Origin: Hellea sp965224755
GTDB taxonomy: Bacteria > Pseudomonadota > Alphaproteobacteria > Caulobacterales > Maricaulaceae
Assembly (NCBI GenBank): GCA_965224755.1
Contig: OZ245061.1
Span: 1,364,001 to 1,428,000 of the forward strand
Reading direction: 5' to 3'
DNA length: 64,000 bases
Translations under genes and position numbers: made by a program
Shown: one piece after another, positions 1 to 8,992 of the stretch
Position numbering within the stretch: position 1 is the first letter of the stretch
How the letters are laid out: every line of letters begins with the position of its first letter
Notes under the pieces: generated by a model
The model's database searches: none
Told to the model about the DNA's origin: nothing
The model's input: the letters and a program-made list of their open reading frames with translations, nothing else

Positions 1-1
1 G

Positions 2-784
2 CCGGGCGGGCATGGGGCCATGAATATGCGGGACGGGCTGAAAAATTCCTGTGATATATATTTCTACGAAGCGGCGCAGATTATCGGGATGGATAAAATC
101 GCCGAGATGGGGCGCAAGCTCGGCTATGGACAGGGTTTTGACATCGGAATTAGCGGCGTGAAATCCGGCATCATGCCCGACCCGGCTTGGAAACGGGCCC
201 GGCTCGGTACGGGTTGGCGTATGGGCGATACGCTAAATGCGGGCATCGGGCAGGGTTTTGTGTTGGCAACGCCATTACAGCTTGCCGTTATGACCGCCCG
301 TATCGCCAATGGCGCCCAAGCCCTGACCCCGACATTGATTATTGACGACGCGATGAAACAGCCGGCCGCATTGGGCATCGACCCTGCCCATCTCGCTTAT
401 GTGAAGGACGCGATGCACGCCGTTTGTCACGAACCGGGCGGGACGGCTTACCGCGCCGACCCGTTAGGTCTTGAAGTCATTGACATGGCAGGGAAAACGG
501 GAACGGGCCAAGTGCGCAGTATTTCTGCGACGGAACGATTATCGCGTCTGCGTAAAAACAGAGAAATGCCTTGGAAGCTTCGCGACCACTCTATTTTTGT
601 CGGCTATGCGCCTTATGACAAGCCGCGTTTTGCTGTCGGCTGTATTGTTGAACATGGCGGCTCCGGGGCCAAACGCGCGGCGAATATTACGCGGGCTGTC
701 CTGAAAAAAGTCTTGGAGCGTGACGGGATGAGGCCCAAAACAGAAAACGAGTCTGAAAACGAGACTGCAGGAACCTCGCTATGA
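2..784 (+). CDS. mrdA: Penicillin-binding protein 2 (C-terminal part, 5' truncated by window edge)
   Basis: This is the transpeptidase part of PBP2, which cross-links peptidoglycan during side-wall elongation in the periplasm. The frame is open to the window edge and reads PGGHGAMNMRDGL before the first internal Met, so the real start lies outside. The second active-site motif is SCD in KNSCDIYFYEAA, typical of PBP2. The third is KTGT near residue 164 of the visible part. The nucleophilic SxxK motif is upstream and not visible. The stop codon overlaps the rodA start (ATGA). The mrdA-rodA order is conserved, and RodA is the glycosyltransferase partner of PBP2. No catalytic residue that can be seen is missing. 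Confidence 0.93.
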   Translation, partial: PGGHGAMNMRDGLKNSCDIYFYEAAQIIGMDKIAEMGRKLGYGQGFDIGISGVKSGIMPDPAWKRARLGTGWRMGDTLNAGIGQGFVLATPLQLAVMTARIANGAQALTPTLIIDDAMKQPAALGIDPAHLAYVKDAMHAVCHEPGGTAYRADPLGLEVIDMAGKTGTGQVRSISATERLSRLRKNREMPWKLRDHSIFVGYAPYDKPRFAVGCIVEHGGSGAKRAANITRAVLKKVLERDGMRPKTENESENETAGTSL

Positions 785-1926
785 TGCGGGCTTTTGAAAG
801 CTCGGTCAGCTCGCGGCGCGGCTTTGCGGGCAAGCTTTACGACGTCAACTGGTTACTTCCGGCTTTGGTTGGGCTTATCGGCTTTGTCGGTGTTATTATG
901 ATTTACGCGGCCACAGACGGGGTTTGGTCACGCGGGGCGCAGCAACATCTTATCCGTATTCTTGTCGGAGGCCTATTTATGATTGGCATTGCGCTGACCG
1001 ATATTCGGTTTTGGTATACGCTGGCTTATCCGGCTTATATCGGCGCCTTAGTTTTGCTGATCGGCGTGGATGTCTTCGGCGTCAGCGTTAACGGCTCGCA
1101 GCGCTGGCTGGATTTGCAGGTCATTCGCTTGCAACCTTCCGAAGTTATGAAACTCACTATCGTTCTGGCATTGGCGCGATATTATCACGATCTGCCGCGC
1201 TGGCGGGTCTCGCATATTACAGGGCTTTTAGGGGCGCTGATAATCATTAGCGTGCCGATGGTGCTTATTTTGCGGCAGCCTGATTTGGGAACTACGCTTT
1301 TATTGGCCGCGACAGGCTTTGCCATGGTCTTCCTTGCAGGGGTCAATTGGCGGGTGATTGTGTCCGCAATCATTGCCGGGTCGATCGCAATCCCGCTCTT
1401 TATCCGTTTTGGCCTGAAGGAATATCAGCGCGCGCGCATACTGACGTTTTTTGATCCGTCTCGCGATCCTTCAGGGGCCAGCTATCACATTACCCAATCC
1501 AAAATCGCATTGGGGAGCGGCGGCGTTTCCGGCAAGGGCTTTATGAACGGAACGCAGCGGCAATTTGGTTATGTTCCCGAAAACCAAACCGATTTCATCT
1601 TCACTGTCATCGGCGAGGAATTCGGCTTGGTCGGTAGTCTTGCGACCATCGGGATTTACATCACCATTATCTGCCTTTGCATCTGGCTGGCGTCGCAATG
1701 TAAGCATTATTTTTCAAAGCTTTTGATCCTCGGCCTGATGGTCACTTTCACGCTCTATATCTTTATCAATCTCGGAATGGTGATGGGGCTGCTGCCTGTT
1801 GTCGGCGTGCCGCTGCCGCTGATTTCCTATGGCGGAACGGTGATCCTGACGGTGATGGCGGGTTTCGGACTTATACTCTCTGCGCATCTACACCGGTCGA
1901 GCGAGCTTCCGCGAAGCCAGCTTTAG
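781..1926 (+). CDS. rodA: Peptidoglycan glycosyltransferase RodA (SEDS family)
   Basis: This polytopic inner-membrane SEDS enzyme polymerises lipid II into glycan strands and works with PBP2 in the elongasome. The 381 residues are the usual family length, with about ten hydrophobic segments. Visible signatures are NGSQRWLDL and LQPSEVMK near residues 105-125, RQPDLGTTLLL with the conserved Asp near residue 167, and the C-terminal LPLISYGGT motif. The ATG overlaps the mrdA stop, so translation is probably coupled. Its last 56 bases lie antisense to the end of the HPt gene on the other strand, an unusually long 3' overlap. Confidence 0.95.
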   Translation: MMRAFESSVSSRRGFAGKLYDVNWLLPALVGLIGFVGVIMIYAATDGVWSRGAQQHLIRILVGGLFMIGIALTDIRFWYTLAYPAYIGALVLLIGVDVFGVSVNGSQRWLDLQVIRLQPSEVMKLTIVLALARYYHDLPRWRVSHITGLLGALIIISVPMVLILRQPDLGTTLLLAATGFAMVFLAGVNWRVIVSAIIAGSIAIPLFIRFGLKEYQRARILTFFDPSRDPSGASYHITQSKIALGSGGVSGKGFMNGTQRQFGYVPENQTDFIFTVIGEEFGLVGSLATIGIYITIICLCIWLASQCKHYFSKLLILGLMVTFTLYIFINLGMVMGLLPVVGVPLPLISYGGTVILTVMAGFGLILSAHLHRSSELPRSQL

Positions 1927-2218
1927 GACGTTTTGCAGCCATGAAATAATCCAGCGCCTCATCACTGCGCGACATGGCTATATCTAGCTGGGTTATCAGC
2001 CCGGATAGGCTATCAGGCGGCGCATTTTGTAATTGCGCGGCGATATGACTGACACGCGCGAGGCCAAGCGTTGCCGCTGCGCCTTTAATGGCATGGGCGG
2101 CGCGGCGAAGGCTGGCGAGATCATGTGCCTGTCCATTTTGCGCACAGATTTTATGGGTATGTATGTCGGCCCGTTTGGCTTGGGCCGAGCTGTAATAACT
2201 GTCAATAATATGGCCCAC
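1871..2218 (-). CDS. HPt phosphotransfer domain, probably the 3' half of a nonsense-split receiver-HPt gene
   Basis: The protein carries the histidine phosphotransfer signature AAHAIKGAAATLGL, in which His accepts a phosphoryl group in a phosphorelay. The only usable start in this frame is a GTG at 2218, and no Shine-Dalgarno-like sequence precedes it. The frame stays open upstream to 2245 and is the same frame as the receiver gene, separated from it by one TAG codon (2246-2248). The expected first HPt helix lies across that TAG, reading ELLNPIMME, stop, LLASGSAQAVGHII. I therefore read this as the second half of one receiver-HPt protein cut by an amber codon. The 3' end overlaps rodA by 56 bases. 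Confidence 0.6.
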   Translation of the reverse strand: MGHIIDSYYSSAQAKRADIHTHKICAQNGQAHDLASLRRAAHAIKGAAATLGLARVSHIAAQLQNAPPDSLSGLITQLDIAMSRSDEALDYFMAAKRPKAGFAEARSTGVDAQRV

Positions 2219-2245
2219 GGCTTGCGCAGACCCGGACGCTAAAAG

Positions 2246-2695
2246 CTACTCCATCATAATCGGGTTCAGTAATTCGACGCCCTTGAAATTTTGCGGATTT
2301 ATCTCTAGAGGAGCCACTTCGGGGGTCGCGCTGCCTTTAAGATATCGGGTCCAGGCCTTCTCAATATCGCCGGGCATGAGAGGTTTGGTCAGGACGAGAT
2401 CAAACCCGACTTGTCGGTAACGTTGCCTGTCATCAGCCGAGGAATAGGCGGTGAGGGCAAAAACAGGCGTGCCGGCATTGCGCTCGCCCGAACGCCTTAG
2501 CCGCCGTAAGGCTTTCACACCGTCCATCATCGGCATAAGTATATCCATTAAAATAAGATCAAGTTTTTGCGCCTTGCAGATTTCCAGCGCGATATGGCCA
2601 TTTTGGGCGCAATAGACATTATGTCCTGCCCGTTCCAAAAGCGACCTTACGAGTAAACGGTTTGCTTCATTATCTTCGGCTAGTAGAATATCCAT
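2246..2695 (-). CDS. Response-regulator receiver domain protein (first half of a receiver-HPt gene)
   Basis: This is a CheY-like receiver. The acidic pair is in LLAEDNEANR (residues 4-11), the phospho-accepting Asp is in LILMDILMPMMDG near residue 51, the Thr/Ser switch is in FALTAY, and the Lys is in LTKPL near residue 104. NEANR and the general sequence resemble receivers of hybrid histidine kinases rather than DNA-binding regulators. There is no output domain other than the HPt that follows in the same frame after a TAG. An AAGGAG sequence nine bases before the ATG is a good ribosome site. No histidine kinase is visible nearby. Confidence 0.85.
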   Translation of the reverse strand: MDILLAEDNEANRLLVRSLLERAGHNVYCAQNGHIALEICKAQKLDLILMDILMPMMDGVKALRRLRRSGERNAGTPVFALTAYSSADDRQRYRQVGFDLVLTKPLMPGDIEKAWTRYLKGSATPEVAPLEINPQNFKGVELLNPIMME

Positions 2696-2877
2696 GGGAA
2701 AAGGCTCCTTTGCGGCGTCTCATCCCATGACAAGTAGGATTATCAGTTAAACAACTTAAAATAGTATTACAGATTTACACCTGGTTCCTATCGGATTTAT
2801 CAACAGCTGCGCTTGACCCCAAGCGACAAAGTCTTAACGTGCGGCAAAATTATAAAAACAGACCTTAGGGGGTTTTC

Positions 2878-4242
2878 ATGGCGGCACCAGGCACAGCGCA
2901 GTGGTCATCTAAATTTGCATTTATTATGGCGGCGGTCGGCTCGTCTGTCGGGCTAGGCAATCTCTGGCGCTTCTCCGCCGAGCTTGGCTCCAATGGCGGG
3001 GCGGCTTTCCTTGTCGTTTACATCGCCTGTATCTTCTTTGTAGGCATTCCGGTTTTGATGAGCGAATTTATGATTGGCCGTGCGGGCCAAGCCGCGAGTG
3101 CCGTGGGATCGCAAAACGATCTGGCTACGCGCAGCGGCGTTTCAAAAGTGTGGAGCGCAGGCGCTTGGTTTGGCATGGCGGCGTCATTTTTGATTGTCAG
3201 TTTTTACTGTGTTGTAGCCGCTTGGGTGCTCAATTACCTTGTACGCTTTCTCGGCAATTCATTCACAGGTCTTGAGCCTGATGCCATTGCGGCGAAATTC
3301 CCTGAAATGCTTGATAATCCCATGACAGTTCTGCCTTATTTTCTGATTTTCGCCGGCCTTACGAGTTGGCTCGTGGCGCGCGGCGTCAATAAAGGAATCG
3401 AAACGGCTGCAAAATTATTGATGCCGATCTTCTTTATTCTCCTGATAGGCTTGGCGCTCTACTCGATCTTTAGCGGGATGGAATCCGGCGGAACGGCTGA
3501 GGCAGTGTCCTTTATGTTCACGCCTGATTTTTCCAAAATTACGCCCGCCGTTGCGACATCTGCTTTGGGGCAGGCCTGTTTCTCCATCGGTATTGGTAAC
3601 GCGATTATGATCACTTATGGCTCTTACCTGCCGCGTGATGTGAGTATTCCCAAAGCCGCTGTAGGTATTTCTGTCGTCGATACGCTCGTTGCCATTACAG
3701 CGGGCCTTGCGATCTTCCCAATCGTCTTTGCTAATAATCTCGATTTCAGTGCCGGCGCTGGTATCTTCTTCCAGACACTTCCAACGGCTCTAGCCGAATA
3801 TTGGTATATCGGCGCGGCGTTTTTCTTCCTCGCTTTCTTTGCCGCGATTACATCATCCGTGTCGCTGCTTGAGCCTTCAGTCGCCTTTGTCGCCGAGAAG
3901 TTTAATATGAGCAAAGCCAAAGCGGCTTGGCTCACCGGGGGCGCAATCACGCTTGTCGGATTTGGCTCGCTGTTCTCGCCTGCCTTCTTTGACTTTATTG
4001 ATACAGGTCTGGCCGGGCCAATTCTTGCGCCGCTTTCGGCATTACTGATTGTTCTGTTTACAGGCTGGCGTTTGAAAAAAGTAATTATCAGCGAAGAAAT
4101 TGGCGGCGAGGGCGAAAAGCTTGGCCGTTTCATCATGATATTTGTGCGCTGGGTGGCCCCGCTCTTTATGGGATTTGTGCTCGTCATCGGGACATGGACA
4201 AAATGGATTGCGCCGTTACTGGCAGGCTCCGGGGCAGGCTGA
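2878..4242 (+). CDS. Sodium-dependent transporter, neurotransmitter:sodium symporter (NSS/SNF) family
   Basis: This inner-membrane symporter is of the LeuT fold and is likely to take up an amino acid or related amine with Na+. The first helix has the family signature AAVGSSVGLGNLWRF (residues 16-30), the unwound TM1 region that binds substrate and sodium. The 454 residues and about eleven or twelve hydrophobic segments are usual for bacterial members. The substrate cannot be told from sequence alone. The gene stands alone, divergent from the receiver gene. A TTGACC at 2813 could be a -35 element, but the matching -10 is weak. Confidence 0.9.
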   Translation: MAAPGTAQWSSKFAFIMAAVGSSVGLGNLWRFSAELGSNGGAAFLVVYIACIFFVGIPVLMSEFMIGRAGQAASAVGSQNDLATRSGVSKVWSAGAWFGMAASFLIVSFYCVVAAWVLNYLVRFLGNSFTGLEPDAIAAKFPEMLDNPMTVLPYFLIFAGLTSWLVARGVNKGIETAAKLLMPIFFILLIGLALYSIFSGMESGGTAEAVSFMFTPDFSKITPAVATSALGQACFSIGIGNAIMITYGSYLPRDVSIPKAAVGISVVDTLVAITAGLAIFPIVFANNLDFSAGAGIFFQTLPTALAEYWYIGAAFFFLAFFAAITSSVSLLEPSVAFVAEKFNMSKAKAAWLTGGAITLVGFGSLFSPAFFDFIDTGLAGPILAPLSALLIVLFTGWRLKKVIISEEIGGEGEKLGRFIMIFVRWVAPLFMGFVLVIGTWTKWIAPLLAGSGAG

Positions 4243-4415
4243 CATTACAAATAATTAAACTGTGATTCACGTCTTGTCGGGCGTAAGTCCGTGTGTAACA
4301 CAGTCTTGGGGAATATTCGTTCAGCGAAAATTCATCATGTTATGCTTATATGTGGGTAAGTAACGCCTCTCTCTGGTATGGATCATCAGTGGGGGGTTCC
4401 GAACGGGAACCTATT

Positions 4416-5024
4416 ATGAGCTTTAAGCTTGCACTTACACTTACGGCCTGTCTTTCAATGACGGCCTGCGCGACTGTTGATCTTAATCAAGTCGCCACGA
4501 AAAACCCGACCGCCAAAAGCAGCGCGGTTGAGTTTAATGTCGTTCAGCGCGCCGCTTCCAAACTTTATACCGCTTTTGCGCAAAAGGGTTTCGTCGCCAA
4601 AACATCTCGCAAGCGTATGCAATCTGCGGCGAGTATTTTGCTCAAAGGTCTGCAAGATAAAGATGTTAATTCGGATACGAACACAGGTTATGCCGCGCTG
4701 GCAATTGATGCCTCTGCCGTCCGCGCGGATATCCATATGGCGTCAGGCCATGTTAAGCAAACCACCAAGGCGGCGGAAATCTATCTCGTAATGGCGCCTG
4801 CTGACCGATCTCTGCGCAAAGAACTCGCCAGCTTGGAAAAAGCTTTGCTGGCGTCACGAGAAGCCGAGCAGGTTTTTGAAGAGGCTTTGGTGAAAACCAG
4901 CGCAAGCAAAACAGGCGCAGAACTTGCTGCATTTAATGCTTCCGTCGATGCTCTGCGCGACGTTACCAATGCTTTCGGTGATCAAGTCCGCGAAGCGCAA
5001 ACGACCCAAGTCGCCGCCTTTTAG
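4416..5024 (+). CDS. Predicted lipoprotein of unknown function
   Basis: I do not recognise a family. I chose the ATG at 4416 because it gives a short lipoprotein signal, MSFKLALTLTACLSMTAC, with Cys after MTA; an upstream in-frame ATG at 4350 would add a non-signal leader. The mature part, about 185 residues, is predicted to be mostly helical, rich in Ala, Lys and Ser, without further Cys or recognisable motifs. It probably sits on the periplasmic face of a membrane. The gene converges on the dipeptide epimerase with only three bases between the stop codons. Confidence 0.75.
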   Translation: MSFKLALTLTACLSMTACATVDLNQVATKNPTAKSSAVEFNVVQRAASKLYTAFAQKGFVAKTSRKRMQSAASILLKGLQDKDVNSDTNTGYAALAIDASAVRADIHMASGHVKQTTKAAEIYLVMAPADRSLRKELASLEKALLASREAEQVFEEALVKTSASKTGAELAAFNASVDALRDVTNAFGDQVREAQTTQVAAF

Positions 5025-5027
5025 GCA

Positions 5028-6017
5028 CTACGTTCCCCAAAACCCTGCTTCCGGCGGAAAAATGATTGGGCCTTCATAACGGAGGCCTTTTTGCCTGTCT
5101 TTCGACAGCAATAGCGGCCCGTCAAGGTCGATATAATCGGCGAAGCTCTCCAATATCATCATCGGGGCCATGGCGAGGGATGTGCCGACCATACAGCCTG
5201 CCATGATGATAAAACCGCGGGCTTTAGCAGCTTGCATGAGCGCCAACCCTGCGGTCAGCCCGCCGCATTTATCCAGCTTCACATTGACTGCGCGGTAACC
5301 TGCGTCCCAAAGCTTATCGAGATCGCGGGCGGTGTGAAGGGATTCGTCAGCGCAGAAAATTGGAAGAGCCTCGGGCGAGTGCGGAATTTCGTCGAAACTG
5401 GCATCGGGCAGGGGCTGCTCGATCATCACGACGGGTTTACCGGCCAAGGCCGATTGAAAGGCGGCTATGTCTTTTGGCGCGAGCGCTTCATTGGCATCTA
5501 TGATCAGTTCAGCATCGGGGCGGGCGTCGATTACGGTGAGGCAGGTCTCTAGCCCTTCCATGTCGCCGATTTTTATTTTTAGAAGCGGGTAGGCTCTGGC
5601 TTTGAGGGCTGCCGCCCGCATTTTGTCAGGCGTATTGATGGACAAGGTGAAGGCCGTCTTGCGCCGCTGTGGGGCGGGCAGGGACAATAGATCTGCGACC
5701 GTTCGCCCTGCCTGTTTGGCTTTCAAATCCCAAAGGGCGCAATCCACCGCATTGCGGGCCGCGCCTGCGGGCAGGGCGGTTTGTAGGGCTTCAGTCTCAA
5801 GCCCGGCTTCAATATCGCTTCTTATCGCTTCGATTTGCACGGTCACGGATGCAGGCGTTTCGTCATAACGCGCATAGGGCCGGCACTCGCCCCGCCCGAT
5901 ATGACCGCCTCTCGAAATAGCGGCTGTAACTACGGCAATTTGCGTGAGCGAGCTGCGCGAAATCCGAAATGATCCCGCGACAGGCCAATATTCAGTCTCT
6001 ATAATAATCTCTTGCAA
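5028..6017 (-). CDS. L-Ala-D/L-Glu (dipeptide) epimerase, enolase superfamily
   Basis: The enzyme epimerises L-Ala-D-Glu released from murein peptides so that they can be degraded. It has the muconate-lactonising-type barrel with catalytic LLKIKIGD (KxK), metal ligands in LIIDANEAL, VMIEQPLPD and FCADESLH, and the second catalytic Lys in VNVKLDKCGG. I chose the TTG at 6017: AGGA stands six bases upstream, and it places the conserved WP at residue 11, as in E. coli YcjG. A longer GTG start at 6056 has no ribosome site and would come within ten bases of the divergent mlaE start. YcjG-like substrate specificity is inferred. Confidence 0.85.
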   Translation of the reverse strand: MQEIIIETEYWPVAGSFRISRSSLTQIAVVTAAISRGGHIGRGECRPYARYDETPASVTVQIEAIRSDIEAGLETEALQTALPAGAARNAVDCALWDLKAKQAGRTVADLLSLPAPQRRKTAFTLSINTPDKMRAAALKARAYPLLKIKIGDMEGLETCLTVIDARPDAELIIDANEALAPKDIAAFQSALAGKPVVMIEQPLPDASFDEIPHSPEALPIFCADESLHTARDLDKLWDAGYRAVNVKLDKCGGLTAGLALMQAAKARGFIIMAGCMVGTSLAMAPMMILESFADYIDLDGPLLLSKDRQKGLRYEGPIIFPPEAGFWGT

Positions 6018-6065
6018 GGCTATTCCTGTCTTGACCAATGGGCTGTGGTTTTCCACGTTACAAAT

Positions 6066-7211
6066 ATGTCGTCAAACAGCAAGAGCCAGTCTGCGCAATA
6101 TGAACTGTCCCAATCGGGGCGGACTATAACCTTTCGCGCTCTAGGGGACTGGACGCGCCAAACTATCGGCCCCGTCAATCCTGTTCTAACCGAGGAATTG
6201 GCAGGGATGGATTATGACACTGTCCGCTATGATTTTTCAGCTGTTGACGACCTTGATACGGCAGGGGCTTTTATGTTTGCCCGCGCCGTCCGTATCGGTC
6301 CGGGGGAGCGCCATAATTGGGAAGTGACCTCCGGTAATAAGGGGCAACGCACATTAATGCAGGCGGCCGCTGATGCGGTTCTGGGCCGTCCGCCGGACGA
6401 GACCCGGCAATGGTATGATTCCCTGGCGAGGGTCGGGCAGGCTTCAGAGCGGTTTTTCATTGAGCTTGTTGAGACATTGGCTTTTATTGGACAATTCTTT
6501 GCGGTTATGTCGCGCTTAATTTTTACCCCAGCTAAAATCCGCTGGAAATCTGTTGTCGCTCTGATCGAGGAAATCGGGCTGAACGCCGCCCCGATTGTGA
6601 TGGTGTTATGTTTTTTCATTGGGGCCGTCATTGCCTATATGGGGGCCAATTTGCTGGCGACCTTTGGGGCCTCCGTCTTTATGGTTGATCTGGTGGGGAT
6701 ATCGGTCTTGCGCGAACTCGCTCCGATTATCACCGCAATCCTCATCGCAGGCCGTTCGGATTCGGCTTTTACCGCACAAATAGGCGCGATGAAAATGCGC
6801 CAAGAAATTGATGCGATGACTGTGATCGGGCTGGATAAATTTGAAGTGCTGGTTGTTCCGCGTGTTTTAGCCTGTCTGGTGTCCCTACCTATTTTGACAT
6901 TTTTGGGCATGATGAGCGGGATATTTGCCGGCATGATCGTCGCCTGGCTCGGCGGGCTCGACATATCTCCGGCGCTGTTTTTTGCGCGGCTGAATGAAGT
7001 TGTCGGGGTTAAAAGCCTCTGGGTCGGCCTTGTCAAAACGCCCTTCTTTGCCATCATTATCGCCATTATCGGATGCCGTCAGGGCCTTGCGGTTACGGGC
7101 AGTGTTGACTCCTTGGGTCGCCGGACAACAACGAGTGTTGTGCAAGCTATCTTTGCCGTGATTGCGGTCAATGCTATCTTCGCTATCCTGTTCTATAAGA
7201 TAGGGATTTAG
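6066..7211 (+). CDS. mlaE: MlaE-family ABC transporter permease with N-terminal STAS-like domain
   Basis: This is the inner-membrane permease of a lipid transporter of the Mla/Ttg2 type, which moves phospholipids between inner and outer membrane. The first 120 residues form a STAS-like domain (ALGDWTRQ, YDFSAVDDLDTAGA), here fused in place of a separate MlaB. Then come about six membrane segments with the family sequence ELAPIITAILIAGRSDSAF. The start at 6066 follows the divergent epimerase closely; an upstream in-frame ATG at 6012 would run into that gene. The four genes mlaE, mlaF, mlaD and a lipoprotein are packed together as one operon. Confidence 0.92.
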   Translation: MSSNSKSQSAQYELSQSGRTITFRALGDWTRQTIGPVNPVLTEELAGMDYDTVRYDFSAVDDLDTAGAFMFARAVRIGPGERHNWEVTSGNKGQRTLMQAAADAVLGRPPDETRQWYDSLARVGQASERFFIELVETLAFIGQFFAVMSRLIFTPAKIRWKSVVALIEEIGLNAAPIVMVLCFFIGAVIAYMGANLLATFGASVFMVDLVGISVLRELAPIITAILIAGRSDSAFTAQIGAMKMRQEIDAMTVIGLDKFEVLVVPRVLACLVSLPILTFLGMMSGIFAGMIVAWLGGLDISPALFFARLNEVVGVKSLWVGLVKTPFFAIIIAIIGCRQGLAVTGSVDSLGRRTTTSVVQAIFAVIAVNAIFAILFYKIGI

Positions 7212-7213
7212 GG

Positions 7214-7999
7214 ATGGAGTTCGATTTCGATAGAGCCGCCCCGCCGGTGGAAGCGCGCAGTATCCGCACGCAATTTGGATCGAATGTGATTCATGAAAAT
7301 CTCGACTTTCGTTTAAATAAAGGCGAAATTGTCGGCCTTGTCGGCGGGTCGGGTTCGGGTAAATCCGTATTGATGAATACGCTTTTGGGCTTGAAAGAAC
7401 CGGAAGGCGGCGTGGTGCGTTATTTCGGGCGCAGCCGCAAAGACCTCACGGCTGAAGAGCTCCGCGAGATCAATAATGAAATCGGCGTCTTGTTTCAGGG
7501 GGGCGCTTTGTTCTCCTCGCTAACCGTGCGCGAAAACATCGTCGTGCCACTGCGCGAACATACTGATTTGCCAGATAAATTAATGCGCGAACTGGCCGAT
7601 ATGAAAATCCATATGGTCGGACTGCCGCCGCAATCGGCCACGCTTTACCCCGCTGACCTTTCCGGCGGAATGAAAAAACGGGCGGGACTTGCCCGCGCTT
7701 TAGCGCTTGATCCCGAGCTTTTATTTCTCGACGAGCCGACAGCCGGGCTTGACCCTATCGGGGCTAATGCCTTTGATGAGTTGATTTTGGGTTTGCGCGA
7801 GGCGATGGATTTGACGGTGCTCATGGTGACGCATGATCTTGATAGTCTTTATGCGATTTGCGACCGCGTTGCGGTACTGGTTGATAAACGCATTGCCATT
7901 GCTGATAGTCTGCCTAAAGTGCGCGAATATGACCACCCTTGGATACAGGAATATTTTGGCGGGCCGCGATCACGCGCTGCAATGTCGGCAGGACTTTAG
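7214..7999 (+). CDS. mlaF: MlaF-type ABC transporter ATP-binding protein
   Basis: This is the ATPase of the lipid transporter. Walker A is GGSGSGKS (residues 44-51), the Q-loop is in VLFQGGALF, the signature is LSGGMKKRAGLARAL, Walker B is ELLFLDEPTAGLDP, and the switch His is in VMVTHDLDSL. It starts two bases after the mlaE stop and is followed 15 bases later by mlaD. The length (261) is typical. Energy from ATP drives the MlaE/MlaD complex; transport direction is not readable here. Confidence 0.94.
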   Translation: MEFDFDRAAPPVEARSIRTQFGSNVIHENLDFRLNKGEIVGLVGGSGSGKSVLMNTLLGLKEPEGGVVRYFGRSRKDLTAEELREINNEIGVLFQGGALFSSLTVRENIVVPLREHTDLPDKLMRELADMKIHMVGLPPQSATLYPADLSGGMKKRAGLARALALDPELLFLDEPTAGLDPIGANAFDELILGLREAMDLTVLMVTHDLDSLYAICDRVAVLVDKRIAIADSLPKVREYDHPWIQEYFGGPRSRAAMSAGL

Positions 8000-8014
8000 G
8001 AACGTGGCTGGATA

Positions 8015-8992
8015 ATGGAAAACAAAGCACATTACGCGCTGATCGGCACCTTCGTCTTATTGGCGATGTTCGCTATCATCGGCTTTGTAGCATGGGTCTC
8101 CAATGCCCAACTTGATCAGCAATTTGACGAATATGAAGTCTCGTTTCAAGGCGGGGTGCAAGGCCTGTCGCAAGGTAGCGAGGTTCGCTTTAACGGGTTG
8201 AAAGTCGGCGAAGTGACAAGCTTGCGGATTGATCCCAAAGACACAAATGCCGTCCTTGTCGATATCGAAGTTATAACGGGCACGCCTGTGGACACGAAAA
8301 GCTTTGGCCGGCTTGAACCGCTCGGCTTGACGGGCCTTAATTATATCCAACTTATTCCCGGCGGCGCTGACTTCCCCCTGATTATAGATTTGCCGGGTAA
8401 AGGCCCGCGCCGTCTTGTCGGAGAAATGAGCCGGATTGAAACTCTACTGGGCGGCGGCGGCAATGTTCTAGAAGCCACGCAGTCAGCCTTGGCGAGGTTT
8501 AATACGGTTATGTCGCCCGAAGCGATAGATGATTTTCACGGTATTCTGAATAATCTTAACCGGATTACGGAAAATCTGCGCGATATGGATATTGATCCTG
8601 CGCTGGTTGAACGGACATTGACCGCCATCGAGCAGGCGGCGAAAGATGTTTCTTTGGCCGCCGTCGAAGTTGACGTCGTCGCCAAAGACTTTGACGGGCT
8701 GATGAAAAATGATGTGAAATCGGTTCTGGCGCGCGCGGAAGTGTCTATGGGCGAACTTGATAAGGCCCTTGGGTCTATAGGCGCGGCGGCGGACGGAACA
8801 GATGTGCTGATTACAGATACGCGGGACGCCATTAACCGGCTGTCCAATTCTGGCCTAGCTGACCTTGAAGAAACGGTGGAAGGTATTCGCCGGCTTGTCG
8901 TAACCTTAGGGCGCGTGGCCGATAGTCTGGAGCAAAACCCGGCGCAATTTATTGTAGGCCAGGAACGCGAAACTGTGGAGTTGCCGCAATGA
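8015..8992 (+). CDS. mlaD: MlaD-family MCE-domain protein
   Basis: This periplasmic substrate-binding component is anchored by one N-terminal helix (residues 6-28, ALIGTFVLLAMFAIIGFVAW). The MCE domain follows, with FQGGVQGLSQGSEVRFNGLK and the GLTGLNYIQL motif at residues 45-125. The C-terminal 200 residues are helical, rich in Asp, Glu and Ala, and longer than in E. coli MlaD; such tails form the helical tunnel of longer MCE proteins. The stop overlaps the next start (ATGA), so the lipoprotein is probably translated with it. Confidence 0.92.
   Translation: MENKAHYALIGTFVLLAMFAIIGFVAWVSNAQLDQQFDEYEVSFQGGVQGLSQGSEVRFNGLKVGEVTSLRIDPKDTNAVLVDIEVITGTPVDTKSFGRLEPLGLTGLNYIQLIPGGADFPLIIDLPGKGPRRLVGEMSRIETLLGGGGNVLEATQSALARFNTVMSPEAIDDFHGILNNLNRITENLRDMDIDPALVERTLTAIEQAAKDVSLAAVEVDVVAKDFDGLMKNDVKSVLARAEVSMGELDKALGSIGAAADGTDVLITDTRDAINRLSNSGLADLEETVEGIRRLVVTLGRVADSLEQNPAQFIVGQERETVELPQ

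Noticed and set aside
4260..4310. ACTGTG...CACAGT inverted repeat after the NSS gene as a terminator or operator
   Set aside because: The arms are six bases, the loop is long and no T tract follows; it could be chance.
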